Below are positions 62,709-63,338 of a DNA stretch of 63,338 nucleotides, piece after piece. Within the stretch, counting starts at the first letter, position 1; each line of letters starts with the position of its first letter. Position numbers and translations under genes: made by a program. The notes under the pieces are model-generated. The model saw nothing but the letters and a program-made list of their open reading frames with translations, was not told where the DNA came from and did no database searches. The stretch spans positions 1 through 63,338 of the forward strand of contig JBJMIW010000372.1 in the NCBI GenBank assembly GCA_045806665.1, given 5' to 3'. This DNA is from Actinoallomurus sp045806665. Lineage in GTDB: Bacteria > Actinomycetota > Actinomycetes > Streptosporangiales > Streptosporangiaceae.

Positions 62709-63338
62709 TCAGGACTCCGCGCGCACCTCTTCGGGATTCAGGTCGGGACGCAGGCCGCGCCAGGACGCGTGCAGCAGCATCCCGTCCAGGGTCCAGCGGG
62801 CGAACTCGACCTCGCCGACGAGCCATGGCTCGACCCAGCGCGCCTTGCGGGCGTACTCGCGGGGGACCTCCGCGGCGTACGGACTGGTGGATCGCTCCAA
62901 CGGAGTGAGGATCTTGTGGAGGTCGTCCAGCGCGGCGTCCGTGAATCCGGTTCCGACGTGCCCGACGAAGCGGAGGCCGACGTCCTCGTAGACGCCGAGC
63001 AGCAGGGATCCGACGCCGCCCTCGCGGCGCCCCTGGCCGGCCTTCCAGCCGCCGATGACGACGTCCTGCGTACGGAAGTTCTTGATCTTCCGCCAGAACT
63101 CGACCCGCCGGCCCGGCCGGTACGGGGAGTCCAGCCGTTTGGCGATCAGTCCCTCCAGGCCCTGCTCCTTCGTGTAGTCGAGCAGTTCCTGGACCTGCTC
63201 CACGGCCGAGCCGGGCAGGTAGGGCGGGGCCTCGATGGGGCCGGCCGCCAGCTCGAGCTCGTCGAGCAGGGCACGCCGGTCACGGTACGGCATGTCGTAC
63301 AGGGGATACCCGTCCAGATACACCAGGTCGAAGGCGAC
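62709..63338 (-). CDS. ATP-dependent DNA ligase, LigD-like, partial at the window end
   Basis: The visible 209 residues are the C-terminal part. They include the last of the nucleotidyltransferase core (EGLIAKRLDSPYRPGRR, then EFWRKIKNFRTQDVVIGGWK) and the OB-fold (GSLLLGVYEDVGLRFVGHVG, ARWVEPWLVGEVEFARWTLD). The catalytic lysine motif would lie beyond the window. It should seal breaks together with the polymerase at 61717 in end joining. The stop is at 62709, 95 bases before the polymerase gene begins. Confidence 0.92.
   Translation of the reverse strand, partial: VAFDLVYLDGYPLYDMPYRDRRALLDELELAAGPIEAPPYLPGSAVEQVQELLDYTKEQGLEGLIAKRLDSPYRPGRRVEFWRKIKNFRTQDVVIGGWKAGQGRREGGVGSLLLGVYEDVGLRFVGHVGTGFTDAALDDLHKILTPLERSTSPYAAEVPREYARKARWVEPWLVGEVEFARWTLDGMLLHASWRGLRPDLNPEEVRAES

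Noticed and set aside
59998..62991. A 997-codon plus-strand frame across several genes
   Set aside because: It runs antisense to an oxidoreductase and a LigD polymerase with unambiguous motifs; composition only.
1..63338. CRISPR arrays, tRNA or rRNA genes, insertion sequences, integrases
   Set aside because: None could be recognised on either strand; repeats present are tandem and decayed, not spacer-separated.

Overview
The window comes from a high-GC actinobacterium. Supporting signs are the strong GC-rich codon bias, many GTG starts, GTGA/ATGA stop-start overlaps, and marker families such as DUF3107, DUF3117, an Rv0428c-type SH3 domain, RseA/RseB-like sigma-E regulators and a Wadjet type II system. 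Gene order matches what I remember of the Mycobacterium tuberculosis Rv1177-Rv1232 region (ferredoxin, dapC, dapD, dapE, LOG protein, folP, tagA, O-methyltransferase, sigE, rseA, htrA, tatB, mrp, MgtE-N protein). The accessory genes suggest Streptosporangiales, perhaps Thermomonosporaceae. That placement is inference.

Layout. 1-8.2 kb: a cysteinyl-tRNA-synthetase-like fragment, a methyltransferase, two tandem paralogues of unknown function, a crotonase, ferredoxin plus dapC, a decayed TetR gene and an acyl-CoA dehydrogenase. The crotonase and the dehydrogenase share a putative operator. 8.2-13.6 kb: dapD and dapE (succinylase branch of diaminopimelate/lysine synthesis), interleaved with a lytic-transglycosylase-like membrane protein, a GH25 lysozyme and a PGRP-type amidase, then a MerR regulator. 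13.6-17.25 kb: a fused polysaccharide deacetylase/glycosyltransferase with a small membrane partner, a LOG-family protein, and the first 12 codons of what looks like a second LOG gene.

17.3-29.7 kb is an accessory block in the otherwise conserved dapE-LOG/folP-tag neighbourhood. Its first half is an Asp23/Gls24 envelope-stress module: an ECF sigma factor, a zinc-finger anti-sigma/Asp23 fusion, and a divergent seven-gene operon with three Asp23-like proteins, a J-domain-like peptide, DUF2273, DUF6286 and AmaP. A CRP-like palindrome lies between the two arms. The second half is a complete Wadjet type II operon (jetABCD). A folP-like gene that has lost the catalytic motifs borders it on the right.

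30-35.2 kb: DivIVA-like, SRPBCC and tag genes in one overlapping operon, then a 1.2-kb gene graveyard with pieces of four unrelated genes, a MarR regulator with an apparent operator, a Nudix hydrolase and a second crotonase. 35.5-43.3 kb: DUF3117, PepA, then the sigma-E locus (O-methyltransferase, sigE with its own ECF promoter, rseA, rseB-like, htrA, tatB). 43.3-55.3 kb: GH16 lipoprotein, Mrp, DUF1003, MgtE-N/CBS protein, CitE-like lyase, DUF6758, PHP esterase, MBL protein, RecB-like nuclease, MpaB-like oxygenase, alpha/beta hydrolase and a glycerophosphodiesterase. 55.3-63.3 kb: a DEAD-box helicase that appears to start at CTG, MiaE-like, GlsB-like, DUF3107, TetR, a disulfide oxidoreductase, and split LigD polymerase and ligase genes cut by the window end.

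Two patterns recur. About ten genes have no ribosome-binding site but carry a TANNNT hexamer 6-8 nt before the start, the signature of leaderless transcription. At three loci the last bases of a gene, including its stop codon, are repeated several times in decayed tandem copies downstream.
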